Positions 1 to 7,957 of a stretch of 64,000 bases of DNA are shown here, piece after piece. Made by a program: the position numbers and the translations under genes. Below the pieces are notes generated by a model. It did no database searches. It saw only the letters and a program-made list of their open reading frames with translations, and was not told the DNA's origin. Each line of letters starts with the position of its first letter. The first letter of the stretch is position 1. Origin of the DNA: an uncultured Flavobacterium sp. (GTDB lineage: Bacteria; Bacteroidota; Bacteroidia; Flavobacteriales; Flavobacteriaceae); assembly GCF_951805225.1 (NCBI RefSeq), contig NZ_OX638201.1, positions 3,906,001 through 3,970,000 on the forward strand, written 5' to 3'.

Positions 1-318
1 TCCGGTATCGATAATGTCTTCGATAAGAACAACACTTCTTCCGGATAAATCCTGATTGATACCAATTAATTCCTTTACAGAATTGGTAGTTTCAGTTCCT
101 TCGTAAGATGACATTTTGATAAATGAAACCTCGCAAGGACTTTTATATTTCTTTAAAAAATCGGCAACAACCATAAATGCGCCGTTCAAAACTCCAATAA
201 AAATTGGGGTATCATCTCCAAAATCATCTTCTACTTGTGCAACTAATTTGGTCAAAGCAAAATCAATTTCTTTAGCCGAAATAAATGGAACAAATTGTTT
301 ATCGTGAAGTTGTATCAT
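1..318 (-). CDS. hpt: Hypoxanthine phosphoribosyltransferase, partial (3' end beyond window)
   Basis: Purine-salvage enzyme that joins hypoxanthine or guanine to PRPP in the cytoplasm. Only the first 106 residues are inside the window, read from an ATG at 316-318. The type I phosphoribosyltransferase signature VVLIEDIIDTG is the last stretch before the edge, and the earlier IFIGVLNGAFM segment fits the N-terminal substrate loop of Hpt. A TATCTTTG box 25 bases upstream supports this start. The gene is divergent from the sugar dehydrogenase at 503. The C-terminal part cannot be judged. Confidence 0.9.
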   Translation of the reverse strand, partial: MIQLHDKQFVPFISAKEIDFALTKLVAQVEDDFGDDTPIFIGVLNGAFMVVADFLKKYKSPCEVSFIKMSSYEGTETTNSVKELIGINQDLSGRSVVLIEDIIDTG

Positions 319-342
319 TATTTTTATGTTTAAAATAATGCG

Positions 343-350
343 CAAAGATA
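343..350 (-). promoter_or_regulatory. -7 promoter box of hpt (TATCTTTG)
   Basis: On the minus strand this reads TATCTTTG, an exact match to the Bacteroidota -7 consensus TAnnTTTG, 25 bases before the hpt start codon. No clear -33 TTTG is seen at the usual 19-21 base spacing. Confidence 0.6.
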
Positions 351-502
351 CAGAATTACAACCAAACTGTAAGTATCAAAATATCGTGCGCACATATTTT
401 TTTGAGATTGTTAAATATCATTAAATATTTACATTTTTTTTCCTTGAAATATTCAATATTTCACTAAATTGTTCTCCTTTAAACTTTTAACCCCAAACCA
501 TT

Positions 503-1774
503 ATGAAAACCGTTTCAAATATATTATCTATATCCTTTTTAGCTGTATTAACAGCTTGCAATGGACAATCAAAAGAAGAGAAAGAAACGATCTCAAAACA
601 GCCTTCGGTAGTTGTAAAAACTGCAATTGGCGATCTTACTTTGCCTGCGCCATACGCGACGGAATCAAAAACAAAAAACAGTAAAGTACTTGGCTGGCCG
701 GAAGGCAAAACACCAAAAGCGCCGGAAGGATTTACAGTGACAAAATTTGCCGATGGTTTTGATAATCCGCGTTGGAGTTATATTGGACCTAATAATGATA
801 TTTTTGTTGTGGAAAGCGGAACAAGAACAAGTAAAAATCAAATTATAGTGCTTCGAGATACAGATAAAGACGGAAAATTTGAAACTCGTGAAGTTTTCTT
901 AAAAGGATTAAACAGACCTTTTGGAATGCTAATTCTAAAAGACTTTTTTTATGTTGCCAATACCGATGGTTTATACCGTTATCCTTATAAAAATGCTCCG
1001 CTAAAGTTAGAAACCCAAGGAGTCAAAATTGTTGAACTTCCTGCCGGAGGATATAACAATCACTGGACGAGAAACATAATTTCAAATCCTGAAGAAACAA
1101 AGATTTATGTAGCTGTTGGTTCCGGAAGTAATGTTGGAGAAAACGGAATGGATAAAGAAGTACGCCGTGCAGCAATTTTAGAAATTAATCCTGATGGAAC
1201 GGGCGAAAAAATTTATGCTGACGGACTTAGAAATCCAATGGGAATGGACTGGAATCCTGTTAACAAAGAATTATGGACAGCCGTTAATGAGCGTGATGAA
1301 TTGGGCGACGATTTAGTTCCGGATTATATTACGAGTGTAAAATTGAATGGTTTTTATGGATGGCCATATTCATATTATGGAAGCAATCCAGATCCTAGAT
1401 TAAAAGGCGAACGCAAAGATTTAGTGGCCAAAGCTATTGTTCCGGATGTTCCCGTTGGTTCTCACACTGCTTCTTTAGGATTGGCTTTTTATACTAAAGA
1501 TGCTTTTCCGGCAAAGTACAAAAATGGCGCTTTCGTAGGACAACATGGTTCTTGGAATCGTTCTATAATATCAGGTTATAAAGTTCTTTTTGTTCCGTTT
1601 GCAAATGGAAAACCTTCTGGAAAACCTGAAGATTTTTTAACTGGTTTTGTAGCCAACGCTGATACGGCCGAAGTTTATGGACGTCCGGTTGCAGTAACCG
1701 TTATGAAAGACGGATCGCTTCTTGTAAACGATGATAGCGGAAACACAATTTGGAAGGTTACGGCGAATAAGTAA
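503..1774 (+). CDS. PQQ-type glucose/sorbosone dehydrogenase family lipoprotein
   Basis: Predicted secreted sugar dehydrogenase of the soluble GSDH six-bladed beta-propeller family, which oxidises aldoses or sorbosone with PQQ. The 423-residue product starts with a lipoprotein signal (lipobox LTAC, Cys19), so it should be a membrane-anchored lipoprotein. Family landmarks include GLRNPMGMDWNP near residue 240, followed by an NERDELGDD segment, and GQHGSWNRS near residue 345. The length fits the family. It stands alone, between hpt and a palindromic repeat. The substrate cannot be told from sequence, and binding of PQQ itself is inferred from the family. Confidence 0.82.
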   Translation: MKTVSNILSISFLAVLTACNGQSKEEKETISKQPSVVVKTAIGDLTLPAPYATESKTKNSKVLGWPEGKTPKAPEGFTVTKFADGFDNPRWSYIGPNNDIFVVESGTRTSKNQIIVLRDTDKDGKFETREVFLKGLNRPFGMLILKDFFYVANTDGLYRYPYKNAPLKLETQGVKIVELPAGGYNNHWTRNIISNPEETKIYVAVGSGSNVGENGMDKEVRRAAILEINPDGTGEKIYADGLRNPMGMDWNPVNKELWTAVNERDELGDDLVPDYITSVKLNGFYGWPYSYYGSNPDPRLKGERKDLVAKAIVPDVPVGSHTASLGLAFYTKDAFPAKYKNGAFVGQHGSWNRSIISGYKVLFVPFANGKPSGKPEDFLTGFVANADTAEVYGRPVAVTVMKDGSLLVNDDSGNTIWKVTANK

Positions 1775-1814
1775 ATTCCAGTTTATAGGAGAAATTTAAA
1801 AACGTAATCTTTTT

Positions 1815-1957
1815 TTACCGCAAAGTTCGCTAAGATTTATTTCTGTTATTTTTATAAAAAAGCAAAGTTCGCAAAGCTTTGTATCGAACCAGCTTTGCGA
1901 ACTTTGTGTTTGCTAAAGCTAACATAAGAGATAAATCTTAGCGTCCTTTGCGGTAAA
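1815..1957. repeat. Palindromic intergenic repeat, CGCAAAGTTCGC family, copy 1
   Basis: A nested inverted repeat fills the gap between the sugar dehydrogenase and the TonB-dependent receptor. The outer arms (1815-1840 and 1930-1956) both carry TTACCGCAAAG-type ends and the motif TAAGATTTAT. The inner arms carry GCAAAGTTCGCAAAG and its complement. Related copies lie at 4790-4848 and 42911-43085. It probably folds as a long hairpin in RNA and may end transcription of the upstream gene. Confidence 0.75.
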
Positions 1958-2016
1958 TTTTTTCGCCTTCTATATTCCTTAAATAATTAAGCACAAAAAT
2001 CGATCAAAACCCTTTT

Positions 2017-4113
2017 ATGATTCTAAAAAAACATTGCTTTCTTATTCTTGTCGTAATTGTTTTTCAAAACACTTATGCACAAGAACAGAAAAGCAAACCT
2101 ATAGATTCTCTTCAAACAGAAAAACTAGAAGAAGTTGTTATCAGTTCCCTTCATATTAATGATAGCTTACAGAATGCGCCCGCTTCGATAGGAATTTTAT
2201 CTAAAAAAGAGCTGACGCAAAATAATGCCACAGATATTAGCACAGTCATTAATACGATTCCCGGAGTATTTATGCAATCTTCGAATATCACGACAACGCG
2301 AATTTCGATTCGTGGTATTGGCGCAAGAACTCCATATGGAACCAATAAAATCAGAGCTTTTTATGGAAGTATTCCGCTGACTTCTGGAAATAGCGAAACT
2401 GTTATCGATGATATTGACTTAGAAAACATTGGTCAAATCGAAGTTATAAAAGGTCCTCTTTCGAGTATTTATGGCGCAGGTTTGGGCGGTGCGATTTTGA
2501 TTTCGCCTCAACTTTCAAAAAACAACGGACAAACTGCTGGAATAAGTACCGTTTTTGGTTCGTTTGGATTACTGAAAAATACTTTAAATTACAGTCTGAC
2601 TGAAAAAAAATCAAGTTTAAATTTAAGTTATCATAAACTAAAAACCGATGGTTGGCGAGAAAATAGCGCCTATGATCGCGAAGGAATAACAATTGCAGGA
2701 GAATTATTTAAGAAGCAAAATAGCAAGCTTACTTATTTTTCGAATTATACTTATTTGAAAGCTTATATTCCGAGTTCTATTAGTAAACAAGTTTTTGATT
2801 CTAATCCAGAATTGGGCGCTCCAACTTGGGTTGCTTCAAAAGGATTTAAAGAATATAAATCGACTTTGGCAGGATTGGCTTATGATTTTAAAATCAATGA
2901 TAATCTGAATAACTCAACTTCAATTTTTGTGAATTATAAAGACAGTAATGAGCCTCGCCCTTTTGATATTTTACGTCAATATACTTTTGGAACTGGTGCC
3001 AGAACGCAATTTTCGGGAAACTTTAGAATCAATAAAATCGAAAATCAGTTTATTGCCGGAATCGAATATTTTACAGATAATTATAGCGGAAATACTTTTG
3101 AGAATCTATACAAAACCAATAATGGTCAAGGAAGTTTACAAGGAAATCAATTGACAGAAACAGATCAGAAGAGACATTTTTATAATATCTTTTCTCAAAT
3201 AAGAACTTTACTTTCTGAGAAATTTGAGTTTCAAGCGGGATTAAATTACAACGAAACTCATTTTGAACTCACAAACTTTCTTCCTCAAAAAACGGCAACA
3301 GAAAAATATAGTTATAACGGAATCCTTTCACCACAATTGTCTTTTCTTTATAAACCAAATCAGCAACAAACATTATATTTCTCCGCAAGCCGAGGATTTT
3401 CATTGCCCGCCACTGAAGAAACTCTCACAAGTACAGGCAATATAAATCCGAATATAAAACCTGAAAGTGGTTATAATTTTGAAGTTGGTGGAAAATTCTA
3501 TTTCTTCAATAAAAATCTTTATACCGAATTTGCCGTTTATCGAATGGAAATTAAAGATTTATTGGTGGCAAAAAGAATTGGCGATGATCAATATGAAGGT
3601 ATAAATGCCGGAAAAACTTTTCACGAAGGAATTGAAGTTTCGGCAAAACACAATTGGTTCATTAATCGTTTTTTTACTTTGAATTCTTTTATCGGAGCTT
3701 CTTTAGGCAAATATGAATTTAAGGATTTTGTCGATAACGGAAATGATTATTCCGGAAATAAACTAACCGGAGTTGCTGCGAATAAAATAAACGCCGGAAT
3801 AACTTTAAATACCAATTTAGGCATTTATTTTTCTGCTGATTTTCAGTTTGTAGATAAAATTCCAATGAACGATGCCAATTCTGCTTATTCAGATTCTTAT
3901 AATATCATCAATTTAAAAACAGGTTATCGTTTTGAAATCCTTCCTAATTTAAATACCAATTTAGCTTTTGGCATTAATAATCTTTTCGATGAAAAATATG
4001 CTTCGATGATTTTACCCAATGCTGTTGCAGTCGGAAATTCAAGTCCAAGATATTATTATCCGGGACTTCCTGTAAATTATTACGGAACTATTTCGCTAAA
4101 TTACTTATTTTAG
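2017..4113 (+). CDS. TonB-dependent outer-membrane receptor
   Basis: Outer-membrane beta-barrel importer powered by TonB-ExbB-ExbD, probably for an iron chelate or another small ligand. The 698-residue product has a signal peptide ending near residue 21 (TYAQ), a TonB-box-like and plug region from about residue 35 to 160 (NAPASIGILSKKEL, IPGVFMQSS, IEVIKGPLSSIYGAG), then a long barrel ending in the terminal Phe typical of Bam substrates (SLNYLF). There is no carboxypeptidase-like N-terminal extension and no SusD partner, so it looks like a siderophore/vitamin type receptor rather than a polysaccharide system. The next gene starts directly after its stop codon. Confidence 0.92.
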   Translation: MILKKHCFLILVVIVFQNTYAQEQKSKPIDSLQTEKLEEVVISSLHINDSLQNAPASIGILSKKELTQNNATDISTVINTIPGVFMQSSNITTTRISIRGIGARTPYGTNKIRAFYGSIPLTSGNSETVIDDIDLENIGQIEVIKGPLSSIYGAGLGGAILISPQLSKNNGQTAGISTVFGSFGLLKNTLNYSLTEKKSSLNLSYHKLKTDGWRENSAYDREGITIAGELFKKQNSKLTYFSNYTYLKAYIPSSISKQVFDSNPELGAPTWVASKGFKEYKSTLAGLAYDFKINDNLNNSTSIFVNYKDSNEPRPFDILRQYTFGTGARTQFSGNFRINKIENQFIAGIEYFTDNYSGNTFENLYKTNNGQGSLQGNQLTETDQKRHFYNIFSQIRTLLSEKFEFQAGLNYNETHFELTNFLPQKTATEKYSYNGILSPQLSFLYKPNQQQTLYFSASRGFSLPATEETLTSTGNINPNIKPESGYNFEVGGKFYFFNKNLYTEFAVYRMEIKDLLVAKRIGDDQYEGINAGKTFHEGIEVSAKHNWFINRFFTLNSFIGASLGKYEFKDFVDNGNDYSGNKLTGVAANKINAGITLNTNLGIYFSADFQFVDKIPMNDANSAYSDSYNIINLKTGYRFEILPNLNTNLAFGINNLFDEKYASMILPNAVAVGNSSPRYYYPGLPVNYYGTISLNYLF

Positions 4114-4689
4114 ATGTCTACAAAACCTGATAAAATGTCTTCTGAATTACAAACAAAACTCAATTATCTAAAAGCTTATCGAGAAAACCGTCTTATGGTT
4201 GCGCAAGATGTTTTAGAAAATCCTTCTTTATTTAAAGAACTGGTTTCGATTTGTTTTTCTCCATTAAACAAAAACAATCATAAAGCGTGTTGGATTTTAG
4301 AATTTGTATCTTACGAAGAATTGATTTGGCTACAACCTCATCTTGATTTTTTTTGTTCGAATTTGAAGATTTTAAAAGATGAAAGTTCCATTCGACCAAT
4401 TGCAAAAGTTGTTCAGCTTCTCGTAAAATCACATTATAAGAAAGACGAAAATAGCATTCAACTTTCCGAAACTAATCTTCAAGATTGTATAGAAGCTTCT
4501 TTTGACTGGCTTATAAATGATGTCAAAGTTGCAACAAAAGCTTATTCTATAAGAACTTTATATGTTTTAGGAAATCACTACGATTGGATTCATCCAGAAT
4601 TGCAAATTATTTTAAATAAAGATTATGCAGATCATTCCGCCGCTTATAAAGCTGTCGCCAAAGAAGTTTTGAAGAAAATCGAAAAATGA
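4114..4689 (+). CDS. Conserved helical protein of unknown function, partner of the TonB-dependent receptor
   Basis: A 191-residue cytoplasmic protein with no signal peptide or membrane segment. It is almost wholly alpha-helical in character, with short helical pairs (HACWILEFVSYEELIWL, IRPIAKVVQLLVKSHY, TKAYSIRTLYVLG) that resemble HEAT-like repeats. The ATG follows the receptor TAG with no spacer, so translation is probably coupled. A second in-frame ATG at 4135 is an alternative start. I do not recognise a catalytic motif. A role as a helical scaffold is only a guess from the repeat-like pattern. Confidence 0.75.
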   Translation: MSTKPDKMSSELQTKLNYLKAYRENRLMVAQDVLENPSLFKELVSICFSPLNKNNHKACWILEFVSYEELIWLQPHLDFFCSNLKILKDESSIRPIAKVVQLLVKSHYKKDENSIQLSETNLQDCIEASFDWLINDVKVATKAYSIRTLYVLGNHYDWIHPELQIILNKDYADHSAAYKAVAKEVLKKIEK

Positions 4690-4789
4690 TTTTTAAAGTT
4701 TGCCACGAATTACACAAATTAGCTCGAATTTTTATCTGCAAATTTTCAACATCTCGCTTTGTGATCTTTACTGTTATTTATAACCTCAG

Positions 4790-4848
4790 CTAAAAACCTT
4801 TGCGAACTTTGCGAAAATCTTTGCGCCTTTGCGGTTAAATTTTTAGCC
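4790..4848. repeat. CGCAAAGTTCGC family repeat, half copy
   Basis: The stretch contains CCTTTGCGAACTTTGCG and GCGCCTTTGCGGTTAA, the same words as the repeats at 1815-1957 and 42911-43085, but only one orientation is present. It is therefore a half or decayed copy. It is preceded near 4700 by a CACGAATTACACAAATT word, also related to sequence at 44066 and 44585. Confidence 0.6.
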
Positions 4849-4961
4849 ACAGATTTTAAAAAAATTACCCCAAAATTCCACTAATTATATTGTAGTCAAA
4901 ATTGAAATTGGAAAAAATTCATGAAATTCATCAAATTTATGGCAAAAAAAAGATTAAAAAG

Positions 4962-4969
4962 TATCTTTG
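4962..4969 (+). promoter_or_regulatory. -7 promoter box of purK (TATCTTTG)
   Basis: Exact TAnnTTTG match 16 bases before the purK ATG at 4986. It lies downstream of the in-frame ATG at 4902, so transcription from it cannot include that ATG. This decides the start codon. Confidence 0.65.
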
Positions 4970-4985
4970 CAAAAACACAACTACA

Positions 4986-6143
4986 ATGAATTATTTTTCT
5001 TCTGATTTTAAATTAGGAATATTAGGTGGCGGACAATTAGGAAAAATGCTTTTGTTTGACACTCGAAAATTTGATATACAAACTTATGTTTTAGATCCAA
5101 GCGACGAAGCTCCGAGTAAAATTGCCTGCAATAAATTCTTTCAAGGCGATTTGATGGATTATGAAACCGTTTACAATTTTGGAAAACAAGTCGATGTTTT
5201 GACTTTCGAAATCGAATTGGTTAATCTTGAAGCTTTGACACAATTAGAAAACGAAGGTTTGAAAATATATCCTTCTCCTAAAACCTTAAAAGGAATTCAG
5301 AATAAAGGAATCCAAAAACAATTTTACGCAAATAATAATATCCCGACCGCACCATTTGAAAGATTTGAGAATTTAGACAATCTAAAATCTACTGTCATAT
5401 CGAGCGGAGTCGAGATGCCTTTCGTTTGGAAATGTACCGAATTTGGTTACGATGGAAACGGTGTAAAAGTAATTCGTCAGGTTTCTGATTTGGATACTTT
5501 ACCAAATGTTGAATGTATTGCAGAAACAATGATTCCGTTCAAAAACGAATTGGCTGTTATTGTGGTAAGAAATCCGTCAGGCGAAATTAAAACATATCCG
5601 GTAGTAGAAATGGAGTTTCACCCAGAAGCAAATCAGGTAGAATATGTAATTTGTCCTGCCAGAATCGATTCGAAAGTTGCCGAAAAAGCCAGAGCAATTG
5701 CTTTGAATGTTTCGGAAAAATTTAATCACGTTGGTCTTTTGGCAGTTGAAATGTTCCAAACCAATGATGATGATATTCTGGTAAATGAAGTTGCTCCTCG
5801 CCCACACAATTCAGGACATTATTCTATCGAAGCAAGTTATACTTCGCAATTCGAAAATCATTTGCGTGCGATTCTAGATCTTCCGTTAGGAAATACAGAT
5901 AGTAAAGTTGCCGGAATTATGGTAAATTTAGTTGGCGCCGAAGGTTTTTCCGGAGATGTAGTTTACGAAAACATCGAAACCATTTTAGGTTGGAATGGCG
6001 TTACACCACATATTTACGGTAAAAAACAAACAAGACCTTTCAGAAAAATGGGTCACGTTACAATCGTAAATGAAGATATGGCAGAAGCCAGAAAAATTGC
6101 AGAAGAAGTTAAGAATACTATTAGAGTAATTAGTGGTCAGTAA
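4986..6143 (+). CDS. purK: 5-(carboxyamino)imidazole ribonucleotide synthase
   Basis: ATP-grasp enzyme of de novo purine synthesis; it carboxylates AIR with bicarbonate and ATP to give N5-CAIR. The 385-residue product opens with the dinucleotide-fold-like GILGGGQLGKML near residue 10. It has the ATP-grasp segments KCTEFGYDGNGVKVI and the metal-binding NEVAPRPHNSGHYSIEA. The start at 4986 was preferred to the upstream ATG at 4902 because a promoter box lies between them and because PurK normally starts just before the glycine motif. PurE, the next enzyme in the pathway, follows after one small membrane-protein gene. Confidence 0.95.
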   Translation: MNYFSSDFKLGILGGGQLGKMLLFDTRKFDIQTYVLDPSDEAPSKIACNKFFQGDLMDYETVYNFGKQVDVLTFEIELVNLEALTQLENEGLKIYPSPKTLKGIQNKGIQKQFYANNNIPTAPFERFENLDNLKSTVISSGVEMPFVWKCTEFGYDGNGVKVIRQVSDLDTLPNVECIAETMIPFKNELAVIVVRNPSGEIKTYPVVEMEFHPEANQVEYVICPARIDSKVAEKARAIALNVSEKFNHVGLLAVEMFQTNDDDILVNEVAPRPHNSGHYSIEASYTSQFENHLRAILDLPLGNTDSKVAGIMVNLVGAEGFSGDVVYENIETILGWNGVTPHIYGKKQTRPFRKMGHVTIVNEDMAEARKIAEEVKNTIRVISGQ

Positions 6144-6151
6144 TAATTTAA

Positions 6152-6427
6152 ATGAAAAAACTATTAAAAAACTTTGGATTAACAATCATAATTTATCTCG
6201 TCGTACAATTAATAACTATATCTAAACATGGTATTAATTTAGCCTTAGGATTTCCATTTCGTGTATATGGAAAAGTTGATGCACAATGTTACGTTGAGAC
6301 ATATTCTCATCCAGAATTTTTAATTGTAAATTTTATAATAATTACAATTGTTGTACTTCTTATTTATTTCATAAGTAAATTAGTCAAAAACAGATTAAAA
6401 AAATATCCCGTAGACAGGAAAGCGTAA
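6152..6427 (+). CDS. Small membrane protein of unknown function between purK and purE
   Basis: A 91-residue protein with two predicted membrane segments (about residues 9-25 and 56-76) joined by a 30-residue loop with one Cys, and a Lys/Arg-rich C-terminal tail. It starts 8 bases after purK and is followed by purE after 86 bases, so it is probably cotranscribed. I recognise no family. Nothing in the sequence ties it to purine synthesis beyond position, and it may be a lineage-specific insertion into the pur operon. Confidence 0.6.
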   Translation: MKKLLKNFGLTIIIYLVVQLITISKHGINLALGFPFRVYGKVDAQCYVETYSHPEFLIVNFIIITIVVLLIYFISKLVKNRLKKYPVDRKA

Positions 6428-6513
6428 TGTATTAAAATCAATTACAATTTTCAGTCCCGGTAAAACTTGAAACCTGAAACAAAACAAACAGTTTTAAACA
6501 AACAAAAAAACAC

Positions 6514-6999
6514 ATGAGCAAAGTAGCCATTATAATGGGAAGTATCTCTGACATGCCAGTCATGCAAGATGCCATCGACATATTAAAACAATTCAATATT
6601 GAAACTGAAGTAGACATTGTTTCGGCACACAGAACACCGGAAAAATTATTCGATTTCAGTAAAAATGCACATACTCGCGGAATTTCGGTAATTATTGCCG
6701 GAGCTGGAGGAGCTGCACATTTACCTGGAATGGTTGCTTCGATGTCGCCACTTCCTGTAATTGGAGTTCCTGTAAAATCAAGCAATTCTATTGATGGTTG
6801 GGATTCGGTTTTATCGATTCTTCAAATGCCAGGTGGAGTTCCTGTTGCAACTGTTGCCTTAAACGGAGCAAAAAATGCCGGAATTTTAGCTGCACAAATC
6901 ATCGGAAGTCACGATAAAAAAGTACTTGACACCATTATTTCATACAAAGAAGAATTGAAAGCTGCGGTTAATAAAGCATCTGAAGGTTTGAAAAAATAA
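6514..6999 (+). CDS. purE: N5-carboxyaminoimidazole ribonucleotide mutase
   Basis: Class I PurE; converts N5-CAIR from PurK into CAIR. The 161-residue length is typical for the family. It shows the N-terminal GSISDMPVM loop that binds the phosphate, SAHRTPEKL with the conserved His, and the AGAGGAAHLPGMVAS motif of the active site. It pairs with purK upstream and ends at a strong terminator (7011-7043). Confidence 0.96.
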   Translation: MSKVAIIMGSISDMPVMQDAIDILKQFNIETEVDIVSAHRTPEKLFDFSKNAHTRGISVIIAGAGGAAHLPGMVASMSPLPVIGVPVKSSNSIDGWDSVLSILQMPGGVPVATVALNGAKNAGILAAQIIGSHDKKVLDTIISYKEELKAAVNKASEGLKK

Positions 7000-7010
7000 A
7001 TCCTTATATA

Positions 7011-7043
7011 AAAAAGGCTTCCTAATTATGGAAGCCTTTTTTT
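7011..7043 (+). terminator. Terminator after purE
   Basis: Hairpin with arms AAAAAGGCTTCC and GGAAGCCTTTTT around a 7-base loop, followed by a T run. The A run on the other side makes it usable from the minus strand as well, so it can also end the gene at 7064-7732. Confidence 0.85.
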
Positions 7044-7063
7044 ATCCTTTTTATTTCTTTGAA

Positions 7064-7732
7064 TTACGCTTCGTCTTCAATTTCTTCCAAGACAGATTCA
7101 AACTCGTATTCTGTTATATCTTCCTTATTTATCCAGTTCTCTGACGTAACTAAACTATAATTTATATCGTCTGTTGTTGTTAATTCCCAAACTATATCTT
7201 CAGCTTCAGGAAACGGAATATTTTGTGAGATTTGATTTTCGAACAATCTCTTAATTAGATTTCTATCAGATAAACCGTTATTCAATAATTTCAGTACATT
7301 TTCAGCCGTCAATTTTTGTGGTTCATTATCATTTGGAGTCATTGAAAAATGAACAATAGAAGCTTTTGCATTTGGGAATTTCCCATTATAAGCTTTAAAA
7401 AGCAATTGATTAATATGAAACAAAGTTCCTTGCATATCTATTTCTGGATATTCTTCACAAACTTTATCAATTAACATGTTGTGTGAAATTTGCTCGATTT
7501 GTCCGTCGGTTAATCTATCTGGGAACTTATATTTCAATACTATTTCCGCAGCTTCGTTTGGTTCGTAATCCGAAATCGCCATTTCTAATAATTCCGGCAA
7601 ACTCGCTTTGTCTGCTGTTGCTCCATCAGGATAATTGAATTTTTCTAATAACTGAACAAAATCTTCATCAGACCAATATCCTTCTACTTCGTTAACCGTA
7701 TCTATTCTCTTTATTGCAATTTGATAATTCAT
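7064..7732 (-). CDS. Acidic hypothetical protein
   Basis: A 222-residue acidic cytoplasmic protein with no signal peptide or membrane segment and a very acidic C-terminus (ESVLEEIEDEA). The sequence looks mixed alpha/beta, with repeated short acidic segments (YWSDEDFVQLLEKFNYPDG, LPELLEMAISDYEPNEAAE). I do not recognise a domain. It is monocistronic, convergent with purE, and divergent from the M3 peptidase. Codon use matches the neighbours, so it is likely a normal gene of this lineage. Confidence 0.7.
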   Translation of the reverse strand: MNYQIAIKRIDTVNEVEGYWSDEDFVQLLEKFNYPDGATADKASLPELLEMAISDYEPNEAAEIVLKYKFPDRLTDGQIEQISHNMLIDKVCEEYPEIDMQGTLFHINQLLFKAYNGKFPNAKASIVHFSMTPNDNEPQKLTAENVLKLLNNGLSDRNLIKRLFENQISQNIPFPEAEDIVWELTTTDDINYSLVTSENWINKEDITEYEFESVLEEIEDEA

Positions 7733-7904
7733 CGTTTTTCTGTTTTACAATTTCTGATTAGTATTTTATAACTCTAATCCTATTTTTTTCAATTTACGTT
7801 TTTAAAAATGCCTACAGAAATAAATAACATATCTATAACACAATTTAAGAGGATTTTATGCCGAGAATCGATTTGGTTTAGACGATTACATTTTTATAAA
7901 TTGC

Positions 7905-7912
7905 TATCTTTG
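7905..7912 (+). promoter_or_regulatory. -7 promoter box of the M3 peptidase (TATCTTTG)
   Basis: Exact TAnnTTTG match 45 bases before the ATG at 7958 and downstream of the possible upstream start at 7808. It supports the shorter protein. Confidence 0.6.
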
Positions 7913-7957
7913 GAATTCAAAAATTTGACTTCAATTAATAAAAAATATTATATCATA

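Noticed and set aside
469..708. Open frames overlapping the start of the sugar dehydrogenase
   Set aside because: They are shadows of the dehydrogenase frame with no family-like sequence.
4902..4985. Longer PurK start at 4902
   Set aside because: A good promoter box lies between 4902 and 4986, and the extra residues are not PurK-like.
7808..7957. Longer start for the M3 peptidase
   Set aside because: The extra 50 residues are unlike the family and lie across the TATCTTTG promoter box.
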